From an uncultured Candidatus Saccharibacteria bacterium (GTDB lineage: Bacteria > Patescibacteriota > Saccharimonadia > Saccharimonadales > Saccharimonadaceae): DNA of 5,707 nt. Positions 5,029 through 5,707 of the stretch are shown here, piece after piece. How positions within the stretch are numbered: position 1 is the stretch's first letter; each line of letters opens with the position of its first letter. The notes under the pieces are model-generated. The model saw nothing but the letters and a program-made list of their open reading frames with translations, was not told where the DNA came from and searched no databases. Where the stretch lies: positions 1 through 5,707 of the forward strand of contig CALIAC010000002.1 in assembly GCA_938041555.1 (NCBI GenBank). Direction: 5' to 3'. A program made the translations under genes and the position numbers.

Positions 5029-5481
5029 CTACCCCTGTATGCCCATGGTGTTGTGGTAGTAATCGACGAAAGTGCCAGTTTTTGCGGCAAGCATGATTTC
5101 TTGTTTGAGCAAATCTTTTTCGTGGGCGATGGTGGTGCGATAGTCGTCGCTCACAGCTGCGTGCGGGTCGGCGCAGGCACCCCAAAAGAGCAGTTCGACG
5201 AGTAGCGGCAAGAGCTGCCAGCTGCTGTCTGTTGGGCTATAAATGTATTGATTGCCTTGGAGTGGATCGCGTTGCTTATCAAGCAAGCCAGCCGATTCTA
5301 ACCGCGCCAAGCGATCGGCCAAAATATTGCTCGCAATGTGCTCATCGCGTGCGAATTCGCGGAAGTAGCAGCGCCCAAAGAGCAGCACGTCGCGCATGAT
5401 AAGAAGTGTCCATTTGTCGCCAAAAAGGTCGAGGCTGTAGCTAATGGGGCAGGCTGAGCGTTTGTGAGCTGTTCGTGTCAT
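5029..5481 (-). CDS. HxlR-family winged-helix transcriptional regulator
   Basis: This 150-residue DNA-binding protein is predicted to act as a dimer on a nearby promoter. The N-terminal half carries the family signature: CPISYSLDLFGDKWTLLIMR at 11-30, with the conserved Cys-Pro pair and the GxKW element that opens the first helix of the domain, then a helix-turn-helix about 35-66 (FREFARDEHIASNILADRLARLESAGLL region) and a wing about 70-85. Length is a little above the usual 100-130 residues; the extra part is a C-terminal helical tail (about 110-150). Cys11 is the position used for redox or aldehyde sensing in some family members, but that role is not shown here. The start at 5481 fits a promoter whose -10 box ends six bases upstream; AAGG just before the ATG is too close to serve as a normal ribosome binding site. 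An inverted repeat over the -35 box could be its own operator. Its target gene is not in the window. Family assignment is secure. Confidence 0.93.
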   Translation of the reverse strand: MTRTAHKRSACPISYSLDLFGDKWTLLIMRDVLLFGRCYFREFARDEHIASNILADRLARLESAGLLDKQRDPLQGNQYIYSPTDSSWQLLPLLVELLFWGACADPHAAVSDDYRTTIAHEKDLLKQEIMLAAKTGTFVDYYHNTMGIQG

Positions 5482-5487
5482 GCCTTT

Positions 5488-5516
5488 AGCGTAGCATCAA
5501 GGCTTGCGTTTTGCAA
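5488..5516 (-). promoter_or_regulatory. Predicted promoter of the HxlR regulator, leaderless layout
   Basis: On the minus strand TTGCAA (5516-5511) and TACGCT (5493-5488) are separated by 17 bp. The ATG follows six bases after the -10 box, so a transcript starting at the usual distance would begin at or next to the start codon. The -35 box matches the pattern at tRNA-Asp (TTGCGA). The -10 box is imperfect. Confidence 0.5.
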
Positions 5517-5517
5517 G
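5503..5517. promoter_or_regulatory. Possible operator over the HxlR -35 box
   Basis: CTTGC-GTTTT-GCAAG is an inverted repeat with 5-bp arms and a 5-base centre that covers the whole predicted -35 box. Autoregulation through a dyad next to the gene is common among HxlR regulators, so a repressor site here is reasonable inference. The arms are short enough to arise by chance. Confidence 0.28.
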
Positions 5518-5530
5518 TTTGTGGTGTGAG

Positions 5531-5554
5531 CTGGTAGCGAAGTAATGTTACCAG
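5531..5554. repeat. Inverted repeat upstream of the HxlR promoter
   Basis: CTGGTA (5531-5536) and TACCAG (5549-5554) form a dyad that can extend inward by two or three more pairs, including G-T. It lies between the two-way terminator and the HxlR promoter. It may be a second regulator site or a minor RNA hairpin; it lacks a clear T-run. Confidence 0.25.
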
Positions 5555-5568
5555 GCTTTGCTATAACA

Positions 5569-5599
5569 AAAAGCACTTACTGTAGCAGTAAGTGCTTTT
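5569..5599. terminator. Two-way intrinsic terminator after tRNA-Val
   Basis: A perfect 14-bp stem pairs AAAAGCACTTACTG (5569-5582) with its complement (5586-5599), with a 3-base loop (TAG). Read on the minus strand it ends in five T, so it can stop transcription from tRNA-Val before the HxlR promoter. Read on the plus strand it ends in four T. The main role is most likely termination of the minus-strand tRNA unit. Confidence 0.82.
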
Positions 5600-5600
5600 G

Positions 5601-5640
5601 TGCCGATACACCCTACAGACCGATAATAGGTATATCGGCA
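5601..5640 (-). repeat. tRNA-Val trailer with two competing hairpins
   Basis: In minus-strand RNA the 5' segment TGCCGATA (5640-5633) can pair fully with TATCGGCA (5608-5601), an 8-bp closing helix. Its inner CCGATA can instead pair with TATCGG at 5625-5620, a 6-bp stem with a 7-base loop. The two folds exclude each other. The element sits directly between tRNA-Val and the terminator. It may only shape 3' processing of the tRNA; an attenuator role is conceivable but unsupported. Confidence 0.35.
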
Positions 5641-5652
5641 AATAGACCGAAA

Positions 5653-5707
5653 TGGTGGGCAATAGAGGATTCGAACCTCTCACCTCTTCAACGTCAATGA
5701 AGCGCTC
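5653..5707 (-). tRNA. tRNA-Val (anticodon GAC), 3' part
   Basis: The minus strand shows the 3' half of a D stem (GAGC, 5707-5704), anticodon stem CTTCA/TGAAG with loop TTGACGT, variable loop AGGTG, T stem AGAGG/CCTCT with loop TTCGAAT, acceptor 3' strand ATTGCCC, discriminator A and encoded CCA (5655-5653). The anticodon is GAC, so it reads Val codons GUC and GUU. The 5' acceptor strand and most of the D arm (about 21 bases) lie beyond the right edge. G rather than A at position 37 is slightly unusual for tRNA-Val. A terminator follows about 50 bases downstream. Confidence 0.93.

Noticed and set aside
4930..5205. A 91-codon plus-strand frame, with AAGGAGG at 4951-4957 inside its start region.
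   Set aside because: Most of it is antisense to the HxlR gene, and the AAGGAGG leads only to a 26-codon TTG frame.

Overview
This window looks like bacterial chromosome, most probably from a Patescibacteria/CPR lineage such as Saccharibacteria. That placement is inference. It rests on the form of the nucleoside diphosphate kinase (about ten extra residues before the catalytic His), on a small membrane protein and membrane glycosyltransferase pair of a kind I associate with that group, and on the lack of Shine-Dalgarno sequences before any complete gene. No ribosomal RNA or other decisive marker is present.

Left block (1-1057). The 3' part of an ndk gene ends in a strong intrinsic terminator. 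It converges on a minus-strand tRNA-Asp(GUC), which has its own promoter and terminator. A divergent tRNA-Thr(CGU) follows on the plus strand. The 340 bases between the two tRNA genes hold a compact element (724-865) in which a perfect 13-bp closing helix encloses three strong hairpins. It matches no RNA family I know and is the most interesting object here.

Centre (1065-3158). tRNA-Thr is followed after only 7 bases by a small three-helix membrane protein gene, which abuts a 568-residue membrane-bound family 2 glycosyltransferase. The three appear to form one tRNA-mRNA transcription unit. The enzyme has the DxD, ED and QxxRW signatures of processive polysaccharide synthases, so the pair probably makes or exports a surface glycan.

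Accessory stretch (3159-5028). Base composition drops toward AT-rich. There is one minus-strand gene for an unrecognised acidic 205-residue protein, then about 1.15 kb with no convincing gene. That stretch has marked G-over-C asymmetry on the plus strand, DnaA-box-like motifs, and an 18-codon CxxC micro-ORF behind a good -10 box. It could be a decayed island, a long non-coding RNA locus or a replication-related site; the sequence alone does not decide.

Right block (5029-5707). A minus-strand HxlR-family regulator has a promoter that ends right at its start codon. Next come a two-way terminator and the 3' part of a minus-strand tRNA-Val(GAC). The promoters I can place share a TTGnnA, 17 bp, TAnnnT layout. 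Three -10 boxes lie 6-9 bases before an ATG, which suggests leaderless mRNAs.
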